Shown here: piece by piece, positions 1-10,799 of the stretch
Position numbering within the stretch: the stretch's first letter is position 1
How the letters are laid out: the number at the start of each line of letters is the position of its first letter
Assembly: GCA_905250885.1 (NCBI GenBank)
Contig: CAJNOQ010003233.1
Span: 1 to 20,929, forward strand
DNA from: Didymodactylos carnosus
Lineage: Eukaryota > Rotifera > Eurotatoria > Philodinida > Philodinidae
Length of the DNA: 20,929 nt
Reading direction: 5' to 3'
The notes under the pieces: model-generated
Told to the model about the DNA's origin: nothing
What the model saw: only the letters and a program-made list of their open reading frames with translations
The model's database searches: none
Made by a program: the position numbers and the translations under genes

Positions 1-1820
1 GATTTATGAATTTTTTTAAAAAGTCTGGAGTTTAGCAAATCCTCATTCACTGTGCTGAATAAATATTCGACTCTTCTTGTAAATTTTGTAGTTCAACGAA
101 AATAATATAGCGCTGCGAGATATTTCATCCTACTCAGAATTTTGAGCTCTACCGAATGACGTGATTCTCAATGTTTTCAGAAAATTCTCGGGTTTCCTAG
201 AGAACTTAGATAGTTTCTTAGAGAGATTCAAACTTTGATCTCAGATTTACATAGTCCATCGATGATAGCACTAAAAATACACTCGTAAAATTCTACGTAA
301 CCAGGCGCCGTGTTGGATAAAAAGAAAACCGAACCTTGGGCGTGACTTGGGAAACCCAGCCGTTTAGGTCTCTGGTATGGGTATTTGAACTTTAAGTCCG
401 TCAGTGAATACAGGACATTGTCTAGGATATATGATGAAAAAATCTGGACTGAATCTCTTGTTGTCACCAAGAAATGCGTTTTTCAATTTTACTCGTGTAT
501 TTTCTCGGAACACTTTCTTGGTCGCCTTCATAATTCCTAAAGGAAAAGTGCGGAAAAGCTAAAAATATGAATTTATAAGTAATCCAATCTACTCTACAAT
601 ATGAGCATACTTTGAAAAAAATCTGAGGTGATCATTGAGCACTGATAGTCGTGGCTCTCGTGCAGTGACTCTTAGAGAATTACTGAAAAGATGATAGTCA
701 CTGTTCACTCTCTGACAGAAGAAAATTGTAACATATGGTTCGACTCATATTGTCTATTTCTTTTTTTGAAAACTGACTGTGAGATATTCTTTTCAAATCG
801 TAGATGGAATAACAGTTATTCAAGATGAGAATCAAATTGTCTTCAGACGGTAGTTAACAATTAGAAAAACTAGTTTTGTAAATCTGTTCAGAAATGTGTC
901 AATAATCAAAATGAAATTCGCCACATCTGTTAAATTTAACTTTTTTTAATCATGCGCTTAGTTTTCAACTAAAACTTATAGCTGCTTCGTGAATGATTAG
1001 ACTTTCCAATGTAAACTCTTATAGAATATAGAACTATTCTGAAAAAATTTAACCGTTTAACAAATAAATAGTACAAGAAGACTTCCGCTATAATATTGTT
1101 TTCCTAATAAAAACAATAAACTTTATTTTTTCGTCGATTATTCACTTGTTCAAGAAAGAATAAAGTTCAAAATTTGGAAAAAAAAAATATCCTGACTTTC
1201 ATGTCATATCAGCCGAAATGGTGAGTAATATGAATAGGTCGAAAAATGTCCGACTTACTCTACTCGAAAAAGTAAAAAATAACGACAACAACAAGTCAGA
1301 GAGAAAGAGATTATGCAAAAAATAGTCGTCGTCATTTGCTTCCAAGAAAAATAATGTTATCAAAACGAACATAAATAATTCTCATATATCGGTAATAAAA
1401 ACATTCGAACTCGGCATAAAAAAAATCAACAATAAATCAAAGATTCTTAAAAGAAGAAGAATACAAAAAAGAAAAGATATCATTTTTTGAATACGATGAA
1501 AGCTAACAATAGAATACTTGTTCTTACTTGACGGTGTTCGATGCTTAAAGAAAACTTAAGCTAAATATAACATGGATCTTCTTTTTCACATAATTAAAAA
1601 AAAATCACAACGAGAAACTCATCATAATTTAGCGTTGTTTGTTTTTACATTAAAAAGGAAAAAAGCAGAGGACAAAATAAAAAAAAAAAGCTAAAAGGCG
1701 AATACAAAAATTGCATTAGCTTTCATATATGATAAACTAAGTGGGCTCGATAGTGCAATTTTCTGTAATTTTTATCTTCAATATTTGGAATATGACTAGA
1801 ATAAACAAAATATTATTGTT
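1..1820. other. AT-rich intergenic stretch without a recognisable gene
   Basis: No domain, splice-consistent exon series or RNA gene was recognised. Bases 1260-1720 are purine- and A-rich on the plus strand. An 80-codon minus frame at 228-470 shows no family resemblance. A short segment near 157-205 resembles one at 16815-16858, which suggests old repeat material. Confidence 0.5.
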
Positions 1821-1825
1821 AGAAA

Positions 1826-1831
1826 TTTATT
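1826..1831 (-). terminator. Candidate polyadenylation signal AATAAA for the CDC14-like gene
   Basis: The minus strand reads AATAAA here, about 90 nt past the predicted stop at 1922-1924. Its position suits the 3' end of the transcript. In AT-rich DNA this hexamer also occurs by chance, so the call is modest. Confidence 0.35.
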
Positions 1832-1921
1832 CGTACATATTCTATTATTACAACTAAAACTATTCGGATATATAATTACTGTACCTAGCGTTCGTTCATT
1901 ATCAAACTCTATTCTTCCTTC

Positions 1922-4900
1922 TCAATGTATCTAAGACGTTCAAAATAGATGTATTTTAAAAAACAAAGTAAATACATACTGATTTTGATCTCGTATAATA
2001 TGAGTGTGTTGGAAGTGGAAAAGATTTTCCGCGTGTTTGCGCTAATTGTGATGATGCTTTTAAAATAGCTGCTGTTATTGGATCACGATTATCACTGTCT
2101 GATGTTCCTAATGCTGTAGTGCCAGCACTCCCGTAACGATTTAGTGGATATATAGAGCTAAAATCAAATGAAACAAGGCATAATTAACTTAGAAATCTTC
2201 ATGATATTCAACAGAAATCGTGCCGATCTGGTCTGTACACGACTTTCACGCTATTGACCCAGAGAAAAAGTGTGAAATATTTGAACCAACTCGTACAATT
2301 TCAACTCTATTTGTTTTGATTCGGTTCTTGAATCAACCAGTTCATATAGTGCAGATTATTACGAGAACGTAGGAAATATTAAAAACACAGGATATTGGCA
2401 ATACATCTGTAAGATGTAAGTTTTATTGAAGCGTAAAATTTACTAATTTTCCTTTCTATTATTCTTTATTTAGTCAATTCGTCATTTCTGACCGTCTCTG
2501 GAATCTCATGGTCAGTTGAGTATCAGAACATTTATGAGCATTCTGAAACTAAAGCTTTGAAATGATCGTTCTAGTTTTCGGTCAAGCCATCTTCTTCAGT
2601 GATATTTTTGAGAAAAAATGACGTCTTTGATGTTGAGTAAGTGTCATTTTTTAATTTTACAGGTCTTTTGGAGAAAAAAAATATCAGAACGCGGCCCACT
2701 ATGTCCTGTGATGATCTCCGATGCCGAAACCAAACAAATATTCAAGGTGATTATTAAAAGCGTTATAAGGAACAAAATAGTTGTTTGCAATGAATTTTTG
2801 ATTACTTTATTCGCTAAAGGAAGAATAGAATTACATCTTACCTTTTCACCAACGATGAATTTGGTGTTATGTAAGACCTGGGCTTTCTCGTATGAACAAG
2901 TGTTGATTGATTTAAGGAATGTGAAACAGCGGATGATGGTGATATACTGGTACTTTGATAACGTGGCTGTGATTGTCTGTAGGCGACTGACGGCGAAATA
3001 TTTTGTTGATCGAGACTTGAGCGTTGTGGTTGAATGGAACTTAAAGTTGTATTAGTACGTTTTAACGATGCGGTTGCATCGAATCTAAATTTAAAAAAGA
3101 ATAATTTTTTTAAAATAAATAACATTCTTAAGTGATGATGAACATGCAAACTAATTCTCATGCACAATAGATTATTTAAAAATCTCGCTTTTCATGCAAT
3201 AATCAATTTTTAACATATCAACCATGCTATCGAACTACAACTCGACTAGAAAATTTCACCAATCAAAAATGTCAAAATTAAGCTATTATTTCTTCTGATA
3301 ATGAAATAACTGATATTCAGATAGTTCGCCAGCTTATATAAGTAACTGATTATAGTGTCACTGAATGATGAAAAAAAAAGGAAAAGCAGTTGGAATAATT
3401 GAGTATCGAAAAAAGCTTTAGTATAATGATGGCGGTCAAAAAGCAAGGTATTTTAATATTTAGATGTCAAACTGAAGCTTGTTCTTGTTTTTATTTGTTC
3501 ACCTTGACGGTCTCAAATTTGCAAACACAGATGATGTATAGCATTCTTGCGGCAATGAAATCGTTTTTGAGCGTGTATACGCATGTAGCAGAGGAAATGA
3601 ATTATTATTATCAACCACAGAAGAAGAAACAACATCATTTGTTACTGTCGATTGTACTGGTTTAATAATCAACGGTGAACGATGTGCCATGGATGAATCG
3701 TCAAGTACTGTTTCGCATATATGCATATGTTCATCATTACATAACGACAGACGATGATACTTAGGCATTTTACTAAATGAAACATACACCACTCAAGTAC
3801 AAACACAAAAATGAACGATCTGAAGTACTACTAATCAATCTTCGATTCTTATTTCCAAAAACAGTGCCGTGTACATCAAATATCAAATTGAAGACGTCTT
3901 AACGTCTTAAACCATACTTATGTACTAACTCGTTCAAATAACGACACCTTTTATAGGCAAATATCGATCAAAATCATCGAATTATCCGTCACGAAGTAGT
4001 TCGAAAACACTTTATTCAATTCGCTTGAAATAACTATATTCCGATACTATTAAAAGTAGTAGCCTCTATCCCAAGCTGAAGTAAGACAAGTATATAACCC
4101 AGCAAAATAAGTTATCCTACTCGAGTTCTATGTAAGTTATAAAATCAAGTTCATTGTTGATTCTTGACTACACAAAGAATAACTTCATACTCTTAACACT
4201 TCATCATACAATTAAAACACATGTCCTTTAGTTTCCGTCTACAAACAATAAAAAAGTACTGTAGCAAAACTAAAATTAAAGAAAAATGGAGCCATGCTGT
4301 TAGTCTCTGTTCACCAGGACCTCGCTGAAAGTACCTTTGTCCAGTATCATCATTTGGACTTTTATCCAATACAAATAGTGATGCATGTGAATGTGTCACA
4401 TGTGAACGAAAATTCTTTTTTGATGAAAATAATTTTCCGCAATGTTCACATGATATTATGATTGATGTTGATTTTTTTAACCCATTTTTTGGTGGTTGCT
4501 GTTGTTTTTCTTTTGAAGCAGTACCAGTTGTCGATACTGTACGTATAGCTTGAGATGATATTGTTTGTTTTTGTACGTATTGATTTAAGTTTGTATGTTG
4601 CGATCGTATATGTTTAGTGAAACCAGCTACGGTTTGAAAAGCTTTTGAACATATTTTACATCTAAACGCGCGTATACTGTAGCACAACGTATTTTACACA
4701 GAAAAACAGAAGCACTTATCATAATGAAACAATGACTCTCTGATTTTTAGAAAAAAGTGATGAATGAAATGGAAATACATACGTTATACTCGATGTTACA
4801 TTTGTTCCAGACCAAGTTGGCGGATGATGATGCATTCGACGAGCTTTTATTTCATTTAATCGATCGCCTTGAGTTATCTCGCCTTCGTTTTCTTCCTAAA

Positions 4901-7337
4901 ATGTACAAAGAAAGAAAAATGAAGTTCAATCTCTGATAAACCGGAGATTCACACACGTCAGATGTAAGAAATATAGATAAGGGAACAGTTACTCCACCAC
5001 TAAAAATATCTACTCATAAAGTGATGTTGCAAATAAGTCATATTGTTTTTCTTTCCAGTTAATTCGGCAAAATAAACTGAGTGAGCCTGTCAGAAATTTG
5101 TTTTAGTTTAAAAACATACTTCCGTATTTTCAGCTCCACCGACAATATTTCCAACTGAATATTTTTGTCCTTCTTGAAATGATGATACATAACGCATACG
5201 ATCTTTAACACGGAATGCATCGCCTTGCGACCAAAGCCACGCCTGTTTTCTAAACAAAAGACAGAAAAGAAAAATATTATTTCATTGTTTACACATTGTG
5301 TATACACTTACTCTTCTAGATAATTTTGTTGTGGACCGATGACACTTCCTGGTCGACATATCCTTAACCATGCTATCGCTTCTGCTGCTGTAAATTTATA
5401 ATGTTTCATTAAATAACTTCCGATTAATGTTCCCGTTCTGCCCAAACCAGCTAAAAGGTAGGAAAAAAATGGTATTTAGAATAGATCTGAAAGTACGATC
5501 TTCCTGATAATAAATATATATCAAAAAATAGACTAGCTTATACATAACGTACCCAAAGAGCTGATTGGTTTTGTATAAAGATGATGAATGTTCAACTTCT
5601 TGCTTACCTTTACAATGTACAGCAATAGCGCCTCTTGCTTGTTCAGAAATTTGTAAAAATCTTAGAATAATTGTATTGTTTGGTGTACTACCATCAGTAA
5701 AAAATAAATCATAATGTTCAAAGCCGGCATCTTGGAAGCGTTTAGCATCATAAATTTTTTTGTTTAAACGAACGATTGTTGTCACCATACGTTTACGAAA
5801 ATAAGACAAGTAGGCTTCTGGTGCATGTAACGGGTAACCCTTTGATAGAACCATATCAGAGTGAGTAATCGAAAAGTAAAGATTAACGATGGACTTACAT
5901 TTTCTATTTTACTTTTTGGATGTGGTCCAGAAAATGCTAATAATTTACGTGGAATAATCCAATTTAAATCACCATTTTCAACTTTCTTTAAAAAATAGAA
6001 AAGCGGTTAAATCATGATACGATACCATAAGCGCTTTTTTGAAAAAGCCTTACTTCATAATGTTCATATTCTTCCAAATCAAAATGTTCAAAATCGAAAA
6101 ATCCATGTACCATAGCCTTGTTAGATAAAAAAATGAGTATTCAATATGAGAATAGAACAATTTTTTATGTAACTTACTTTATATAACCCCTGCAAAGTAT
6201 CGAGCAGTGTGAGATTATAAGATGACGCACCCAACGATGCATCTCTAAAATAACAAAATAAAACAGAATTCTTAACAGATGATAAAAACCCCAGACATTA
6301 CCTGAATGGTAAAAATGGATGTGTCGCATTTATACCGCTGACTAAAGGCTTATAAGCGTCTTCGGGTGTTCGTTTTAAATATATAATCTAAAGAAAGAAA
6401 AGAAAATATAGGATTTGATAGTTTGTAAAGTTGATTAAGATGAAATATTACTAAGACTCTGTATGGTATGAAGATAATATTATATTTATAAAGTCTTCAG
6501 GCGATCAGAACATAATTGAAAGTCAAATTTAGCTTACATAAACGTAGATAAACATCAGTTCGTATTTCAATATAGGTTTTTCTCAAAATGTGGTAAGTTA
6601 AGAAGGATAGTACTTGTCGATGAAATGAAATATGTTTCGGGCTGAAAGTAGACAATTATACCAACATTGTTTTCGATCTAATATCTCTGGTAGAGAAACG
6701 AATTTCTTATAATAACTGCACAAATTTTGCTAAGTAAAAGATTATCGGTGACTTCACTATTCCTCAAAATTTTTGGCAGTTTTTGTCAAGCAAAAAGAAA
6801 GGAATCTCTTCCATCGTTATTAAAATAGCTACATACCGAATAAGATGAAATAAGAAATGCTGCATTCGCTCGTTTCTTTGGATCAAAAGTTGTATAATGA
6901 ATAATTCGTTTATGCGATAAAGCAGGACTCTTAAATTAAAAACACATTAATAAACAAGTACACATTTCCCCTTGTGTTCATTTACATTTAGTTTTTTGTT
7001 TAATTTTGTGCAATAACGATACAATATTGCCAAATTGAGTGGTCCAAAATCAGCATAAAAACTAAATAGAAAATAATAATAAATGAATCAGTTGCATCTT
7101 TATTGTCAAGAACTTTCTAAATGTTACTTTTCGTATGTAAATTCATCATCAATCGAAAAATAATGAGTATGTGCGGTAGATTTTGGCTTTATACGTAATG
7201 TGGCAAAATATACACGATCTAAGAAAAATGACAGAACTAATAAATAGATTATATCCAAGAAAAACAGACGATCGCTTACCCTTGATATATTCGCTTGCAC
7301 CACCAATATCGGTGTCAATAATATCAGGACTTGTCAT
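1922..7337 (-). CDS. CDC14: CDC14-like dual-specificity protein phosphatase with C2H2 zinc fingers in its tail (17 exons)
   Basis: Exons read on the minus strand: 7337-7280, 7218-7128, 7061-6986, 6929-6837, 6387-6302, 6244-6178, 6116-6054, 5985-5899, 5839-5608, 5450-5312, 5249-5120, 4895-4783, 4676-4335, 3772-3503, 3084-2842, 2157-1980, 1930-1922. All junctions are GT-AG and keep frame, giving 758 codons plus a stop. The start is fixed by an in-frame TGA directly before the ATG. Residues 1-330 follow the CDC14 family closely, including the conserved DRVYFATLR start and FFTDGSTP with the likely general acid Asp256. The active site HCKAGLGRTG has Cys283 and Arg289 intact and is split by an intron after Lys284. 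The [13 protein letters not shown] and ITQGD segments follow. The family dephosphorylates Ser/Thr-Pro sites made by CDKs and acts at mitotic exit, centrosomes and cilia. From residue 412 the tail is unusual, with two C2H2 fingers and Ser/Thr-rich segments. The core is very secure; the tail exons rest on splice sites and phase only, and the 9-nt last exon is tentative. Confidence 0.9.
4335..4676 (-). other. Symmetric exon encoding two C2H2 zinc fingers, predicted exon 13 of the CDC14-like gene
   Basis: This open stretch starts after a CAG acceptor and ends at an AAG/GTACTT donor. Finger 1 begins [10 protein letters not shown] and fits C-x2-C-x12-H-x4-H (Cys418, Cys421, His434, His439 of the predicted protein). 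Finger 2 begins CEHCGKLF and has the same spacing (Cys488, Cys491, His504, His509). A 48-residue Ser/Thr/Gln-rich linker separates them. There is no ATG at its 5' end; the open frame simply runs up from the splice acceptor. It is 342 nt long and enters and leaves in phase 2, so it can be included or skipped without shifting the frame. Joined to the preceding exon (ending AC) it gives a Thr codon and stays in frame. The alternative is an independent zinc-finger gene lacking a visible start, which I consider less likely. Confidence 0.65.
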
Positions 7338-8628
7338 TCAGATGTAATAATACACACACGAATTTATACAACATAAAACTAATCCACTACACACCCATGT
7401 AGAAAATTACTTCTACAAAATAAATATTATTGAACAGAAAACACGATGACCTGAAAACTGATTACTTTTCTCATAAGATAGAAATTTATATCTATTGCTA
7501 TTCTTCCAACTACAAAATCGTTTCTCATCCCTTTTCTTCTACCTTTCTATAGGCAGTTGCGAAAGTGCGGAGAACAGCGAAAAACATCATGTGAAAGTTC
7601 ATCAAAAGGAAAGACAGGAAAATGATGATTACTTCAAACTATGGAGGAACAGAGTGGTAAAATACTGTAAAACAGCACTGGCAGCAAAGAACAGTAGAAA
7701 TTGACTGTCTTCGCTTTGATTATATTTTTCAGGAAGAATCCTAAGTACCGATTTGAATAGCAGCTTTTATAGTGACTGAAAAATAACACGTAACCAACGT
7801 AAAATTTTACCTGAAAAAGGAATAGTTTAACGTCATAAATCAACAAAAACAACAAAATCGAGAACAAACTGATCCGATTTGGGAAAAATGAAACAATTTA
7901 CACAACGACAAAATATTTTTGTTATGACTTTCTCTACACACAAGAAAAAAATCTCTTCTCTTGCCAAATGTCTTAATCACTTGTCGTGTTGCATTCGATT
8001 CGATTTTTTTTTTAAAACCGTTGTCAATCATTAACCGTTCTGCTATCCCAGTTGGAAAATTGAAACTAGGAGAGCTAAACGATGTATAACTATTGCAATT
8101 CGAAAAGAAACTAAAAAACTAAATTTATAAGCGCTTTTGTTCAGTGCGTACTGAAGAAAAAAAGCTAATGAACGCACTTATGCGCACAATGAATTGAGGC
8201 TGTCACCTAGTAACGATTACAATCGATGAAGTTTGTCATGTATCGTAAATAGCAGTGGTCTTTAGTGGAAGGTATAATCAGACAACTTAAATTCGTTCGT
8301 ATGTAACAGACCAAGTGATCATTTTATCAATACACTTGTATTCTTGAATTTGTAAATCGACTGAAATCATGGTTTAGTTGACTTTAGTACGTCGTTTTAG
8401 AGCATCGATGTAATACAACTTTAGAGCTGTCTTGATCAATACTTAAGATTATGTTTCATAGAGTTAAGATAAACTTGAGTAAAATCCTAGTGCCTCACAA
8501 ATATTATCTGTATACCCTCTATACAAATATAGCATAATCAGAGCAAAAGTTGATCAAGTTTTTAACACGCGAAAAAGAATCCACTATGTGAATATTTTGA
8601 AATACTCATGGGAAGAGATTATTATCAT
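7338..8628. other. Upstream flank of the CDC14-like gene; no gene seen
   Basis: This holds the 5' untranslated region and promoter of the minus-strand phosphatase gene, although no specific promoter motif could be defended. Short open frames on both strands (for example 7495-7704 plus and 7634-7867 minus) look like chance frames of low complexity. Segments near 8430 and 8555 share a TTGATCAA-type motif with 9430 and 10585, probably degraded repeat sequence. Confidence 0.45.
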
Positions 8629-8637
8629 ATCATTCAA
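8629..8637. repeat. Left target-site duplication of the 8638-9322 element
   Basis: ATCATTCAA, identical to 9323-9331, directly abuts the left inverted repeat. Confidence 0.75.
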
Positions 8638-9322
8638 GGATATTTGTAAAACGTGAGAACACCCACTAACACCCAAAACAATGATTAATAGCTGAGCTCT
8701 TTAGCCATTTTTACAAATAAATACCTACTAACACTCAAAAAAAGCGATACTAATACCCAAAAAAATATGTCAAGTTGATCTACATGACTCTCTGAGCCTA
8801 TTGTTAGGATTTTTGATCGAAGAAAACGACTTAGTAGTTTATGAAATTCTTTTAATAAAAGTTATAAAAAGATCATTAAGAAGCCCATGAAATTCTCTAC
8901 AAAACCACTACTTTGCAGTTTTAGAAAAGTTATTTATTATATTACATTTTTTATTCGATTTGACTATCTAAATTGTGTCCTTCTGCCAATGGAACACATG
9001 TAATTCAATTAGTAAGAGACCAACTTTCATGACAATTTTAATGCATAAACAAATAAAGTTTTAGTTTATTTCACTTGTTTTCGTGATGATTTTTCTAAAA
9101 ATCGAAGTGTTCGAAGCGTTGCTAATGCATTTATAAAACCTCGTCGTTAAAGAGTCGTCTATTTTTAAAGTCCCACATGCTAAAATATCTCGTGGAATAG
9201 CATTATTAGTCACGTACGTACAACATGTTCAATATGTGCACAATATTTGTTGTGCTAAAACGCTCAGCTATTAAATGATTGTTTTGGGTGTTAGTGGGTG
9301 TTCTCACATTTTACAAATATTC
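8638..9322. mobile_element. Non-autonomous DNA transposon (MITE-like), 685 bp, with about 65-bp terminal inverted repeats
   Basis: The left end (8638-8703) and the reverse complement of the right end (9257-9322) are nearly identical. The shared core contains TGAGAACACCCACTAACACC. The element is flanked on both sides by the same 9-mer ATCATTCAA (8629-8637 and 9323-9331), as expected for a target-site duplication. Inside the left end, variants of the motif ACTAACACCCAAAA recur near 8728 and 8749, which is the arrangement of subterminal transposase-binding sites. No transposase frame is present. A 9-bp duplication is typical of Mutator-like elements and 8 bp of hAT; the superfamily is not settled. 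Confidence 0.85.
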
Positions 9323-9331
9323 ATCATTCAA
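9323..9331. repeat. Right target-site duplication of the 8638-9322 element
   Basis: ATCATTCAA, identical to 8629-8637, directly abuts the right inverted repeat. The perfect match suggests a fairly recent insertion. Confidence 0.75.
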
Positions 9332-9753
9332 TTGACAAGAAGCGGTAAAGATAGCTACATCAAAGCGTCTACGTCTTGCAGAAATTAAAAATCTACACAA
9401 GTTCTTCAGAGATTCTGCTTCTTGAAAATTCTTGATCAAGACCTTAATCAGGGTCCACTACTCCGCGTCTAACACTACCTTGAGGATTCTATATCAAGAT
9501 CTTGAAAAGATTTAATGAAGAAAATTGTCCTTGTTGTTATCGCTATCACCGTGTTTGTTTTGCAGTGCCCATGCATATATACGAAACACTATTCGCACTG
9601 TAAATAAATGAAAAATTATCAAGTCCGTCATACTATATGGACATAACGTTTGATTGAACAGCTCTGGTATTATCTGCACGGTATCGTAAGAGCTGTAAAT
9701 TGAACAGTACTATTGGTACACTACAATACTGCAGAGTTAGCGTTGTATCGGTC
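9332..9753. other. Gap between two inverted-repeat elements
   Basis: No gene is seen. The stretch contains several CTTGA/TCAAG-rich segments (about 9410-9510) resembling those at 10570-10740, probably remnants of an older repeat. Confidence 0.4.
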
Positions 9754-10458
9754 GCCCAGATAAAATCGGACACGTTCATTCGTTGTTTTTGAGGTGCTGC
9801 CAAGTAGTCCTAGAGTTTGTTCTAACCTCAATCGGTAGAGAATTGAATTCTCTACAAAACCTGCTATTTGAATCTCTGATAACATTTTTCTTGTGTGAGC
9901 ACCATTGAAAATATTGGTGAAAAAAGAGTACTGAGTTATCAAATTGCAACAAGCTTTTGTCGTCTCCTTTTTTGAGATTTTTAGCCCATAGTGTGAGGTT
10001 CAATAATTAACTTATCTGCAGAGATAGACAGAGAATTTTCTGCTCTATCGATCTCACTTCTTTGCAACTTCATACAATGTTTCTGCTACGCAGCTGGACT
10101 TATAATTAGTTCGCAACCAGCTTTTCAATTTTTTTAATTAATGGTTCCAATTGAGAAACTTTGTTTATATATCAGAATTTTTAGCTGAATCTTCTGATTT
10201 TTTCGAAATTCTTATGGAATCTGTTTTTCGATCAAGATAAATACTTTTTCTATTTTCATTGTGTTACAGTTAGGCAACTCACGATCAGTACTCTTTAATA
10301 TTTTGAATAGTGCTCAAACGAGAAAAATGTTATCAGAGATTTAAATAGCAGGTTTTGTAGAGAATTCAATTCTCTATCGATTGAGCTTAGAACAAACTCT
10401 AGGACTACTTGGTAGTACCTCAAAAACAACGAATGAACGTGTCCGATTTTATCTGGGC
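9754..10458. mobile_element. Foldback-type element, about 705 bp, with long inverted-repeat arms
   Basis: The left arm (9754 to about 9935) and right arm (about 10272 to 10458) are reverse complements over roughly 180 bp, with scattered mismatches and a few small gaps. The outer ends read GCCCAGATAAAATCGG and its complement. Shared landmarks include AGAGAATT(G/C)AATTCTCTA and GTTGTTTTTGAGGT. The middle (about 9936-10271) is unique AT-rich sequence. Short open frames in both arms are mirror images of each other and show no transposase. No clear target-site duplication was found, so the exact ends are uncertain. Confidence 0.75.
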
Positions 10459-10477
10459 AACGCGATAGAATACAGTA

Positions 10478-10542
10478 GATAAAAAATAAAAAATAAAAAT
10501 AACTGAAAAAATAACTAAAAATAAAAAATAACTGAAAATAAT
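10478..10542 (+). repeat. A-rich imperfect tandem repeat
   Basis: Repeated ATAAAAAATA and AATAACTGAAAA units lie just outside the right arm of the 9754-10458 element. Slippage-prone simple sequence with no other meaning seen. Confidence 0.6.
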
Positions 10543-10799
10543 ACCTTACGAATCCTAAAAATTTCTCAGAATTAGTTACAAATGTTGATCAAGTTTTTAC
10601 AAGACAGATTCCGTAACAAGAGTTGTCGGAATCTTGAGAGATGTCTAAAAATCTGCGTAAAATCTCGAAGTAATAGAACAGAAACTTGAGAAATGTTTCA
10701 AGTTTTAATCAAGATTGTGGTTCAAGATTTTTGACTGGGGGAAATATGTAAAGTTCTTATCAAGTATTTAAACTTAACTTTTTTGTTGTATACATTTAG

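Noticed and set aside
228-470. Minus-strand open frame of 80 codons
   Set aside because: No family resemblance, no neighbouring splice-consistent exons, and partial similarity of its flank to other repeat DNA.
2618-3055. Plus-strand open frame of 145 codons
   Set aside because: It lies mostly opposite predicted CDC14 exon 15 (3084-2842), has no recognisable domain, and is explained as an antisense shadow.
3399-3665. Plus-strand open frame of 88 codons
   Set aside because: Antisense to predicted CDC14 exon 14; composition is that of a complement of coding sequence.
4193-4687. Independent C2H2 zinc-finger gene beginning at 4687
   Set aside because: The frame begins with TTG, not ATG, directly before a splice acceptor, and its last 45 codons after the donor at 4334 look non-coding. 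Splicing into the CDC14-like gene explains it better, though not with certainty.
7495-8031. Several short frames upstream of the CDC14-like gene
   Set aside because: Low-complexity, mutually overlapping, without domains or consistent splicing.
9721-10003. Overlapping minus-strand frames with a Leu-rich stretch
   Set aside because: They are translations of the left arm of an inverted repeat, and the right arm gives the same peptide on the other strand. No transposase motif is present.
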